Shown here: piece after piece, positions 1 through 6,872 of the stretch
How the letters are laid out: every line of letters begins with the position of its first letter
Position numbering within the stretch: position 1 is the stretch's first letter
From: BQJD01 sp965652415
GTDB lineage: Bacteria; Pseudomonadota; Gammaproteobacteria; Arenicellales; CAJQKF01
Direction of reading: 5' to 3'
DNA length: 10,944 bases
Assembly: GCA_965652415.1 (NCBI GenBank)
Contig: CBFGVH010000104.1
Location: 1-10,944 of the forward strand
The notes under the pieces: model-generated
Told to the model about the DNA's origin: nothing
The model's input: only the letters and a program-made list of their open reading frames with translations
The model's database searches: none
Position numbers and translations under genes: made by a program

Positions 1-843
1 ATGTCATGCGCGCGCGAGCGCGAAGCCAACATCGAGGCGGCCGGGGAGCGGGTCAGGAAAGCGGCGACACTCGGTGCCGATATCGTCCTCTTGCCGGAAC
101 TTTTCGCCGGACCGTACTTCTGCAAGGACCAGGATCCGGCGCACTTCGAACGCGCCCTGCCCCGCGCCGGTCATCCCATGCTGCGCACGATGTCCGACCT
201 GGCGCGCGAACTCGGCGTCGTGCTGCCCGTGAGTTTCTTCGAGCGCGCGGGCAACGCGTACTTCAATTCGCTGGTGATGATCGACGCCGACGGCACCGAG
301 CTCGGCCTGTACCGCAAGTCGCACATCCCGGACGGGCCAGGCTACCAGGAGAAGTACTACTTCTCGCCGGGGGACACCGGCTTTCGCGTTTGGTGCACGC
401 GCTTTGGCAACATCGGCACCGCGATCTGCTGGGATCAGTGGTTTCCGGAAGCGGCACGTGCCATGGCTCTCGCCGGCGCCGAGATCATCGTCTACCCGAC
501 CGCCATCGGCTCAGAGCCGCCAGAACCCGAGTGGGATTCCTCGAAGCACTGGCAGCGCGTGATGCAGGGTCATGCGGCGGCGAACCTCGTGCCGGTGGTG
601 GCATGCAATCGCATCGGCGTCGAGGATGGAAACTCGTGCAGCATCACCTTCTACGGCAGTTCCTTCATCGCCGGGCCGACCGGCGAGATCGTGGCCGAGG
701 CGGCACGAGACAGCGACGAGATCGTAGTCGCCACATTCGACCTCGACGCGGCGGCCGCCATGCGACGGACCTGGGGCGTATTCCGCGACCGGCGACCCGA
801 ACTGTACGGTGCGCTCACCACGTACGACGGCAGCAGTGTATAG
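1..843 (+). CDS. aguB: N-carbamoylputrescine amidase, 5'-truncated by window edge
   Basis: This carbon-nitrogen hydrolase (nitrilase superfamily) should convert N-carbamoylputrescine to putrescine, CO2 and ammonia in the cytoplasm, the last step of the agmatine route to putrescine. The Glu-Lys-Cys triad is visible: E33 in LLPELF, K106 in YRKSHIPDGPGY and C143 in ICWDQWFPE (numbered from base 1). The segments PYFC, YRKSHIPDGPGYQEKYYFSPGD and the C-terminal WGVFRDRRPELYG are characteristic of AguB rather than of generic nitrilases. The ATG at base 1 is probably an internal methionine: family members start about ten residues earlier with a strand ending in QMSC. The true start therefore lies outside the window, and roughly 280 of about 290 residues are present. 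Agmatine deiminase (AguA) is the usual partner and might lie upstream. No clear intrinsic terminator follows the TAG stop. Confidence 0.93.
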   Translation: MSCAREREANIEAAGERVRKAATLGADIVLLPELFAGPYFCKDQDPAHFERALPRAGHPMLRTMSDLARELGVVLPVSFFERAGNAYFNSLVMIDADGTELGLYRKSHIPDGPGYQEKYYFSPGDTGFRVWCTRFGNIGTAICWDQWFPEAARAMALAGAEIIVYPTAIGSEPPEPEWDSSKHWQRVMQGHAAANLVPVVACNRIGVEDGNSCSITFYGSSFIAGPTGEIVAEAARDSDEIVVATFDLDAAAAMRRTWGVFRDRRPELYGALTTYDGSSV

Positions 844-959
844 ACAAGCCGTTCGCCGCCTCGCTTGAAACGAGTAGCGGACGGATCCATCTTTCGTCGC
901 TGAAAATCAATCCTCCCCCTTGTTCCTTTTTCCGTATTTCTCTGGAGTGACATCACGCA

Positions 960-1895
960 ATGAGCGAGAAAACGACATCCTTCGCCATCATGGGCAGCGG
1001 CGGCGTCGGCGGCTACTTCGGCGCGCGCCTGGCGCGGGCCGGCTACCCGGTCACGCTGATCGCCCGCGGCGAGCACCTGGCCGCCATTCGCAAACACGGA
1101 CTGTCGATCGAAGGCCCCGACGAGTCGTTCACCGAAAAGGTGCGGGCCACGGACGACCCCGCCGACATCGGCCCGGTGGACTACGTACTGTTCTCGGTGA
1201 AGCTGTGGGATACCGAGCAGGCAGGGCGCGCGTGCCGGCCGTTGATCGGCACGGACACGGCGGTGGTCTCACTGCAGAACGGGGTCGACTCGGAGCCGAT
1301 GCTGGCGTCGATCCTTGGCGCGGAGCACGTGATGGGCGGGGTCGCGGAATTGTCCGCGGTGATCGAGGCGCCGGGAAGAATTCGCAAGTTCAGCCCGTTC
1401 CACCTCGCCCGCTTCGGCGAGATGTCCGGTGAGCGCAGTGCGCGCGCCGTGCGCCTTGAGCAGTGCCTCGCCGCAGCCGGCATTGACGCCGACCTGAGCG
1501 ACGACATCGAAGCCGCGATCTGGAAGAAGTTCATCATGCTCGTCGGCATGAGCGCGATGACGGCCCTCACCCGCATGCCCATCGGCGCGGTGCGCGAGGA
1601 CCCCGATACCCGCGCCATGCTCCAGGAGATCATGGCCGAGGCCATGGCCGTGGCCAGGGCGCGCGGCATCTCCCTTCCCGACGATCTCGTCGCCGACCGC
1701 CTGCGCTTCATCGACGGCTTCCCCTACGAGGTCCGCGCCTCGATGGCCATGGACCTGGCGAACGGGCGCAGGCTGGAACTACCGTGGCTGTCCGGCGCGG
1801 TGGTGCGCCTGGGGGGCGAGCTCGGGGTCGAGACGCCGGCCAATCGCTTCGTCGCTACCGCTCTCAAGCTGCACGTCGACGGCACGCCCGCCTGA
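960..1895 (+). CDS. PanE/ApbA-family 2-dehydropantoate 2-reductase-like oxidoreductase
   Basis: This is a 311-residue NAD(P)-dependent dehydrogenase of the ketopantoate reductase family. The Rossmann motif G12-S-G-G-V-G17 opens the protein, SVK at 79-81 and QNG at 106-108 form the cofactor/substrate cleft, and the helical C-terminal domain holds the catalytic Lys in WKKF (K190) and the Glu in RRLELP (E273). Aligned by eye with E. coli PanE (K176, N180, N184, E256), the two substrate-contacting asparagines are replaced by L194 and S198. Ketopantoate may therefore not be the substrate; this looks like the paralogous 'KFxxLxxxSxxTALTR' branch. The ATG at 960 is preceded by GGAG at 944-947, a rather long 12-nt spacing. 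The gene follows the amidase with a 116-bp gap and converges on the glutathione-reductase-like gene. The family call is firm; the role in pantothenate synthesis is not. Confidence 0.85.
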   Translation: MSEKTTSFAIMGSGGVGGYFGARLARAGYPVTLIARGEHLAAIRKHGLSIEGPDESFTEKVRATDDPADIGPVDYVLFSVKLWDTEQAGRACRPLIGTDTAVVSLQNGVDSEPMLASILGAEHVMGGVAELSAVIEAPGRIRKFSPFHLARFGEMSGERSARAVRLEQCLAAAGIDADLSDDIEAAIWKKFIMLVGMSAMTALTRMPIGAVREDPDTRAMLQEIMAEAMAVARARGISLPDDLVADRLRFIDGFPYEVRASMAMDLANGRRLELPWLSGAVVRLGGELGVETPANRFVATALKLHVDGTPA

Positions 1896-1957
1896 CCCTT
1901 CGTCGTGCAACTGCCGGCCGCGAACCACGCGACGCGCCCACCGCCGACCACCGGGCG

Positions 1958-3364
1958 TCAGCTTGCCTTGCGCCACTCGGCGGCTTCGGACTCGATCGCC
2001 CGGCCCGGCCGCGACGCCCGCAGGGTCACAAGTTCCTCGGCGCTGGTGGGATGAATCGCCATGGTGGCATCGAAGTCGGCCTTGGTCGCGCCCATCTTCA
2101 CCGCCACTGAGAAGCCCTGCAGGATCTCGTCGGCCCCGTCCCCGACAATGTGGATGCCCACCACGCGCTCGTCCGCGCTGGCGCAGACCAGCTTCACTGC
2201 CGTGGTCGACGACTCTGCCGCGAGCGCGAAGCGCATCGGCCTGAAGCGCGTCTCGTAGACCTTCACCGTGTTCCCGTAACGGCTCACCGCCTCGTCCTCG
2301 GTCAGGCCGATGGTCCCGACCGGCGGATGGGCGAACACCACGCTCGGAATGTCGTCGTAGTCGACCCGACTCGAGGCGTCGCCCCCGAACAGCCGCTGGG
2401 CAAGCTTGCGCCCGGCGGCGACGGCCACCGGGGTCAACGCACTCATGCCGGTGATGTCGCCGATCGCATAGACGCCCCGGGCGGCCGTGTTCTGGAACTT
2501 GTCGACGGGCACGAAGCCGCCGCGCGCCGGGATGATTCCGACCGATTCGAGGTTCAGGGTCCGCGTGTCGGGCGCGCGGCCGACGGCCCAGATCACCGTG
2601 TCGAATCCGGCGAGGCGTCGCCCGTCGATTGATACCACGGTTGTCGTGCCGGTGTCCTGCACCAGGGAGGCGACCTCGAACCCGGTGTTCACGTCGATGC
2701 CCTGGCGCGTCATCTCCTCCTCGATCACTTCGCCGATCATCGGATCGAAACGCTCCAGGACCCGGGCCTCGAGTGCCACCAGCGTGACTTGTGAACCGAG
2801 CGCTCGCAACACTCCGGCGAGTTCCACCCCGATATAGCCGCCGCCGATCACCGCCACGCGGCGCGGCTGCTCGTCGAGTTCGAAGAATCCGTCCGAGGTA
2901 ATGCCGAGATCCGCACCCGGGAGCGGCGGCACGATGGGGCGGCCGCCGGTGGCGAGGACGATGTGCGAGGCGGTGTAGCGGCGCCCATCCACCTCGACGG
3001 CACCGGGACCGTCAAGACGCGCGCGGCCCGTGATGCGGTCGATGCCGCGCTCGCCTGTGACGCGGTCCCAGTAGCGGTTGATGTTGGCAACATAGGCCTC
3101 GCGCCCGCGAACCAGCGCCTGCCAGTCGGTGGCGCCGCGGGCAGCTGCAATGCCGAACCCCGGCGCGTCGTCCACCGCGTGAGCGAGGTGCGCGGCGTAC
3201 CACATGACCTTCTTGGGTACGCAGCCGCGATTTACACAGGTCCCGCCGAGGCGGTCCCGCTCGATGACGGCGACGCGCGCGCCGAGCTCCGCCGCGCGCC
3301 GTGCAACGGCGAGCCCGCCGCTGCCACCGCCGACGGCAATGAGGTCATATTTGTTACTACTCAT
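1958..3364 (-). CDS. gor: Glutathione-disulfide reductase family flavoenzyme (possibly NADH-dependent)
   Basis: This 468-residue pyridine nucleotide-disulfide oxidoreductase should reduce a glutathione-type disulfide. Domains in order: FAD-binding GGGSGG at 12-17; redox-active disulfide C43-VNRG-C48; nucleotide-binding GGGYIGVELAG at 174-184; second FAD motif ending in YAIGD; and a dimerisation domain closing with HPTSAEE, giving the catalytic His-Glu pair H438/E443. Length and spacing match E. coli Gor almost residue for residue. The arginines that bind the NADPH 2'-phosphate in Gor (R198, R204) are L198 and E204 here, so the cofactor may be NADH. Glutathione amide reductase of Chromatium is an NADH-using precedent in the same family. 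An AAGGG lies about 7 nt upstream of the ATG. A strong terminator-like palindrome sits only 27 bp before the start codon. The cytoplasmic family assignment is firm; substrate and cofactor are inferred. Confidence 0.9.
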   Translation of the reverse strand: MSSNKYDLIAVGGGSGGLAVARRAAELGARVAVIERDRLGGTCVNRGCVPKKVMWYAAHLAHAVDDAPGFGIAAARGATDWQALVRGREAYVANINRYWDRVTGERGIDRITGRARLDGPGAVEVDGRRYTASHIVLATGGRPIVPPLPGADLGITSDGFFELDEQPRRVAVIGGGYIGVELAGVLRALGSQVTLVALEARVLERFDPMIGEVIEEEMTRQGIDVNTGFEVASLVQDTGTTTVVSIDGRRLAGFDTVIWAVGRAPDTRTLNLESVGIIPARGGFVPVDKFQNTAARGVYAIGDITGMSALTPVAVAAGRKLAQRLFGGDASSRVDYDDIPSVVFAHPPVGTIGLTEDEAVSRYGNTVKVYETRFRPMRFALAAESSTTAVKLVCASADERVVGIHIVGDGADEILQGFSVAVKMGATKADFDATMAIHPTSAEELVTLRASRPGRAIESEAAEWRKAS

Positions 3365-3391
3365 GGGAAGCCCTTGATTCCTCGAAAGAAA

Positions 3392-3438
3392 AAAAGGGGG
3401 ACGGAGGGATTAAAAAATAATCCCTCCGTCCCCTTTTT
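3392..3438 (-). terminator. 21-bp palindromic stem with U-tract; intrinsic terminator, possibly REP-like
   Basis: Arms 3392-3412 and 3418-3438 pair over 21 bp with a single G-U wobble (3396/3434) around an A5/T5 loop. Read leftward, the G/C-rich stem runs straight into seven T residues, then CTTT, which is the form of a strong rho-independent terminator. Read rightward there are five T residues, so weaker bidirectional action is possible. It begins 2 nt after the TAA stop of the DUF2061 gene and ends 27 nt before the glutathione-reductase ATG. The core (GGGGACGGAGGGATTA) resembles the palindromes dispersed in many proteobacterial genomes near REP-associated transposases; that link is inferred. 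Confidence 0.8.
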
Positions 3439-3440
3439 GG

Positions 3441-3665
3441 TTACGCGGGGAGCTGGTTGCCGGGGCGAAGATGCGTCGCGGTCGGTGCTTCGCGCCTGCG
3501 CTCGATGCGCTGCCACACCTTCTCGTGCAGGTGGTAGGCGACGGTATTGATCGTCGGCTCGACGAGGGCGATGGCGCCGCCGACCAGGATGCTGCCAGTC
3601 AGCGCGTAGGCCACGGTGAAGGCCACCGCGAAATGCACGATTGCGAAACTGACGGTCTTGGTCAT
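3441..3665 (-). CDS. DUF2061-family small membrane protein
   Basis: This is a 74-residue protein matching the DUF2061 pattern: an N-terminal helix with FAIVHFAVAFTVAYALTG, then the signature GGAIALVEPTINTVAYHLHEKVW. Two membrane-spanning helices are predicted (about residues 5-22 and 25-43), followed by a short basic cytoplasmic tail. The family's function is not known to me. The start at 3665 is chosen over an upstream in-frame ATG at 3704 because a perfect AAGGAG (3673-3678) lies 6 nt before it and because family members begin with MxKT. The last 16 or so residues (EAPTATHLRPGNQLPA) are poorly conserved in appearance. The TAA abuts the palindromic terminator, so this gene is probably a single-gene transcript. 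Confidence 0.8.
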   Translation of the reverse strand: MTKTVSFAIVHFAVAFTVAYALTGSILVGGAIALVEPTINTVAYHLHEKVWQRIERRREAPTATHLRPGNQLPA

Positions 3666-3711
3666 GGCGATACTCCTTGGGAGCCGTGGTGGATGTCTAT
3701 TCACGCCCTCA

Positions 3712-3739
3712 ATTATCGGGACCAGCCATCCATCGGCAA
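3712..3739 (-). promoter_or_regulatory. Candidate sigma70 promoter for the DUF2061 gene
   Basis: On the minus strand, TTGCCG (3739-3734, 4/6 to consensus) is followed after 16 bp by GATAAT (3717-3712, 5/6). The predicted start site near 3705 would leave a leader of about 40 nt before the ATG at 3665. The spacer is short and the -35 is weak, so this is a modest call. Confidence 0.35.
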
Positions 3740-3813
3740 AATCGTTTGTTCTGATCCCATAAATCGTCTGTAACGATCATTGGGGCGCGCCGGACCCGGT
3801 CGCAGCGATCCAG

Positions 3814-4971
3814 CTACCGTCCGCGTTCGAGTGCCAGGTAGCGGCCCGGGGCGGGGGTGGCGTGATCGAGGCGGGCGCGCAGGTACCAACGCCTGGCTGC
3901 GTCGCGATCGCCGCGCGCCTCGGAGATGGCGCCGGCGAAGTAGTTCGCCTTGGCCGCCCACGGGCTCGCGGAATGGTCCAGGGCAATGATCGCGAAGGCC
4001 TCGAAAGCCGTCTCGACGTCGCCTTTGTCGAGATGGAGCTTGGCGAGGTAGAAGTCCATACCGACGGCAAAGTTGCCGGCATTGGCCGGTTCTCGGGCGA
4101 GGAAGGCGTCCGCGCCGTCCTCGTCGAGATACTGCGCCGGATCGTCGCGCATGACCTCGTAGAGAACCCTCGCCGCTTCGAGGCGTCCGGCGAGATGCAA
4201 CAGCCGCCCCCGAACCGGTGCTGACGGCTCGGCGGCGCGGAAGTACAGGTCCTGGTACAGGCTCACGAATTGATCGCCGAGCGCGAAGTACCATGCGTCG
4301 ACGAGGAACGACACGGCGTCGCGCGCGAATCCCCAGGTGAGGCGGCGCACGGTATGCTCCGCGCGCGGATCGAACAGGTTGCGATAGCCGTCCAGCTCGC
4401 CGGGGCCGACGAACTGCACGATGGCGTCGTACTGGTCCGATGCCGGTCGCACCGGCGAGCGCAGGTCGTCGAGCGTCGCCGGCTCGCCGTCGGCGCGCGT
4501 GAAGACGATGCCGTAGTACGGATCGAACACCCGGTAGGAGCCGCCGACGTCGAGCAGTGCCACCACGTGCCGGGCCGGGTCGCTCGAGGGCTCCAGGTCC
4601 AGCAGTGCGCCGTCGATGCCGAGCTTGCGCGCGAGGGCAACGAGCACGCCAGCCTGTTGGTCGCACCAGCCGACCGAGTGCACGAGGTAGAACAGCGGGT
4701 CCCGGCTCAGATTTTCCTCGAGAATCTCGATACCGGGAAAAATGTACAGGTTGGCGTGCAGGTAGTCAGCCAGTCGCATGGCTTTTTCGGACGGCGTCGT
4801 CGCCCCCGCGCTCGCGCGCTCGGCCACCACCGTGAGCACCATTTCACGGTGGGCGTAGTCCGCCAGCCGCGCCGGGTCGGCCAACAGCAGGAACGGCACC
4901 GCCGCGATCGCCACGACGATCAGCACCGCGCCGACGGTCAGGCGGACGACGGCGCGGCGGCGCAAAGACAT
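3814..4971 (-). CDS. Membrane-anchored transglutaminase-like domain protein with C-terminal helical (TPR-like) repeats
   Basis: This is a 385-residue protein I cannot name. A basic N-terminus (MSLRRR) precedes one hydrophobic segment (about residues 11-31), giving a signal anchor with the bulk outside the cytoplasmic membrane. Residues about 60-155 look like a transglutaminase/cysteine-protease fold: SVGWC103DQQAGVLVALARKLGI, then RH135VVALLDVGG, then YRVFD150PYYG, in the order and spacing of a Cys-His-Asp triad. Residues about 245-385 are alanine-rich helical pairs (for example GRLEAARVLYEVMRDDP, KGDVETAFEAFAIIALD, RGDRDAARRWYLRARLD) typical of TPR-like repeats. The gene lies 52 bp downstream of the wHTH regulator on the same strand, so co-transcription is plausible. 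No convincing Shine-Dalgarno precedes the ATG, but no other in-frame start exists upstream before the previous stop. Whether the triad hydrolyses a peptide or isopeptide bond is unknown. Confidence 0.7.
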   Translation of the reverse strand: MSLRRRAVVRLTVGAVLIVVAIAAVPFLLLADPARLADYAHREMVLTVVAERASAGATTPSEKAMRLADYLHANLYIFPGIEILEENLSRDPLFYLVHSVGWCDQQAGVLVALARKLGIDGALLDLEPSSDPARHVVALLDVGGSYRVFDPYYGIVFTRADGEPATLDDLRSPVRPASDQYDAIVQFVGPGELDGYRNLFDPRAEHTVRRLTWGFARDAVSFLVDAWYFALGDQFVSLYQDLYFRAAEPSAPVRGRLLHLAGRLEAARVLYEVMRDDPAQYLDEDGADAFLAREPANAGNFAVGMDFYLAKLHLDKGDVETAFEAFAIIALDHSASPWAAKANYFAGAISEARGDRDAARRWYLRARLDHATPAPGRYLALERGR

Positions 4972-5023
4972 GGAACCGGTGGCGCGAGCGATGCGGACGG
5001 CGCCGAACCCCGCGATTGCGACG

Positions 5024-6640
5024 TCATCGGGCTGCGTTGGCCGACACCGCGGCGTGCTCGGGAACCCCGGCCTTCTTCAATCCCTCGAGGTAGCCCTCGA
5101 TCTGCTCGCTGCGCTTGAGATAGAACAGCTTCTGCCTGGCGAACGCGCGGCAGAACTCCGGGTTCTCGCGCAGCAGTTTCGCGGTCTCCGCGCGTGCCGC
5201 CTCGTCCCGCCCCAGGCGGGCCAGGGCCACCGCGCGGTGGGCAGTGGTCCAGTACTGGGAGTTGGGCAGGCTGGCGGCGCGCTCCGTCCATTGAAGCGCG
5301 CCTTCGTAGTCGCCCTTGAACAGCAACGCCAGCGCCCCGTAGGTGAAGAACGCCCAGCGCTGAGGGTCATTGGGACTCAGGTCGATCGAGCGCTGGAAAC
5401 AGGCCAGCGACTCGTCGTAGCGGCCCTCGTAGGCAAGCGAATCGCCGAGGCCGCAGTGGGCGGCGGCGAACGTCGGATTGAGTTCGATGGCCGCCTCGTT
5501 CTCGATAATGGCGCGGTCGTATTCGCGCCGGGCCAGCAGCACCCGCGCCTTGAGGGCGTGAAAGGTGGCGTTCTGCCCGTCCGTGGACAGCGCGCGGTCG
5601 CAGGCCGCCAGCGCCTTGTCCAGCAGACCGGTCGTGGGCGGCGTGTCCCAATAGACCATGCCGAGCACCACCGCGTAGGCCCACCACGCATACGCGTCGC
5701 CGAAATCCGGATCCAGCTCGCGGCTGCGCCTGAGCATTTCCTGGGCCTTGACGTTGTCCTCGGCGGTGAAGCGGAAGAAATGATGGATGCCGAGATGGAA
5801 GCAGTCCCAGGCCTTGAGGTTCGCGGGACGCGCGTACACCACGCGGTTGCGCTCCGCGTAGCCGATCTCCGGCTCGATGCGGGCGGCGATCTTCTCGGTG
5901 ATCTCGTCCTGCAGCGCGAAGATGTCCGACACGTTGCGGTCGAAGCGCTCGGCCCAGGCCTGGTGGCCGCTGGCGGCGTCGACGAGGTGGGCGTAGATGC
6001 GCACGCGCTCGCCGGCGCGCTGGACGCTGCCCTCGACCACGTAGTCGACGCCGAGTTCGGCCCCGATCCGGCGCACGTCGACGGCCCGGCCCTTGTAGCC
6101 GAAGGTGGTGTTGCGCGCGGTGATGGCGAGCCAGCGGTGGCGCGAAAGGTGGGTGATGAGGTCGGTGGTGATGCCGTCGGAGAAGTATTCCTGGTCGGCG
6201 TCCCCGGAGAGGTTCTCGAATGGCAGCACCGCTACCGCCGGGCGGTCAGAGCGGATGCGGTTCGCGACCGGCGCATTGGCCGGGGCGGACTCGTCCCCGC
6301 CGGCGCCCGCCGACACTGCTTCACCGTCTCCTTCCCGCATCACCGGGGCGACGAAGCGAAAGCCCTTGCCGTGGACCGTGCGGATCATCGACTGGGTCTT
6401 GCCATCGTCGCCGAGCACGCGCCGTGCCGCCTTGATTCGGCTGCTGAGCGCCGCCTCGGAGACGATGCGTCCGCGCCAGACCTTCTCGTTGATCTCGCCC
6501 CTTGACACCATGCGCCCGGCGCCAGCGACCAGCAGCGCGATCAGCTCGATCACCTGCGGCTCGACGTCGATCGGCGAGTCGTCGCGACGAAGCTCGTAGC
6601 TGTCGGTATCGAGGGTGAACTGGCCGAAGCGGTAGCGCAT
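5024..6640 (-). CDS. CadC/OmpR-type wHTH transcriptional regulator with TolB-like domain and TPRs
   Basis: This is a 538-residue regulator. Residues 1-100 form a winged helix of the Trans_reg_C class: opening MRYRFGQFTLD, DNA-recognition segment EAALSSRIKAARRVLGDDG, and wing ending IRTVHGKGFRFVAPV. Residues about 125-255 match the TolB-like/adenylate-cyclase-associated module (AVLPFENLSGDADQEYFSDGITTDLITHLSR through YVVEGSVQRAGERVRIYAHLVDAASGHQAWAERFDR). The remainder is a run of TPRs (for example NPTFAAAHCGLGDSLAYEGRYDESLACFQRSIDLSPND). Unlike CadC there is no obvious transmembrane helix, so it is probably a cytoplasmic protein responding to a ligand or partner bound by the TolB/TPR region. 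I chose the ATG at 6640; an in-frame TTG at 6652 would add four residues, and neither has a clear Shine-Dalgarno. It is divergent from the methyltransferase gene and may also control the downstream transglutaminase-like gene. Confidence 0.85.
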   Translation of the reverse strand: MRYRFGQFTLDTDSYELRRDDSPIDVEPQVIELIALLVAGAGRMVSRGEINEKVWRGRIVSEAALSSRIKAARRVLGDDGKTQSMIRTVHGKGFRFVAPVMREGDGEAVSAGAGGDESAPANAPVANRIRSDRPAVAVLPFENLSGDADQEYFSDGITTDLITHLSRHRWLAITARNTTFGYKGRAVDVRRIGAELGVDYVVEGSVQRAGERVRIYAHLVDAASGHQAWAERFDRNVSDIFALQDEITEKIAARIEPEIGYAERNRVVYARPANLKAWDCFHLGIHHFFRFTAEDNVKAQEMLRRSRELDPDFGDAYAWWAYAVVLGMVYWDTPPTTGLLDKALAACDRALSTDGQNATFHALKARVLLARREYDRAIIENEAAIELNPTFAAAHCGLGDSLAYEGRYDESLACFQRSIDLSPNDPQRWAFFTYGALALLFKGDYEGALQWTERAASLPNSQYWTTAHRAVALARLGRDEAARAETAKLLRENPEFCRAFARQKLFYLKRSEQIEGYLEGLKKAGVPEHAAVSANAAR

Positions 6641-6751
6641 GGGCTCGGACAAACCTCGTCGACGATCGCGGCTCGGTGAAAGGCGGCCGTTCCCGTCGAC
6701 AGTCGGGAGAAATCAACAAGATGCGAGCAATCACTGTAATGCAATCGACGC

Positions 6752-6782
6752 TCGCCACGCAATCTCCACGAATTCTCCACGA
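6752..6782. repeat. Three 9-bp direct repeats at 11-bp period in a divergent intergenic region
   Basis: TCGCCACGC (6752-6760), TCTCCACGA (6763-6771) and TCTCCACGA (6774-6782) recur at an exact 11-bp period; the last two are identical. Direct repeats one helical turn apart are the typical target of OmpR/PhoB-type winged helices, and a regulator with such a domain starts 112 bp away. It is therefore a candidate operator for that regulator, acting on its own gene and/or on the divergent methyltransferase gene. The repeats are seen; the binding is inferred. Confidence 0.5.
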
Positions 6783-6872
6783 AATGACCGCACCGCCTCC
6801 AAGCACCGCCGCCACCCCCCGCGCACAATGCGCCTCACCGACCACACCCGAGACCTCCGAGGAGGCACGAAC

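Noticed and set aside
907..933. Pyrimidine-rich stretch that loosely resembles the right arm of the 3392-3438 palindrome
   Set aside because: Only a partial match with several gaps and no complementary arm nearby, so a related repeat cannot be supported from this window alone.
3744..3779. Loose inverted repeats around AATCGT/ACGAT motifs between the DUF2061 and transglutaminase-like genes
   Set aside because: Arms are 5-6 bp with mismatches and no T-run; not separable from chance.
4970..6505. 511-residue open frame on the + strand opposite the wHTH regulator gene
   Set aside because: It is a shadow frame in GC-rich DNA: the minus-strand frame shows unambiguous wHTH, TolB-like and TPR sequence, while the + frame has no recognisable domain and biased Arg/Val/Gly/Ala composition.
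6639..6872. N-terminal extension of the methyltransferase frame back to 6639
   Set aside because: The extension is Arg-rich and featureless, would overlap the regulator gene start and the 11-bp repeats, and a strong GAGGAGG sits before the ATG at 6873.
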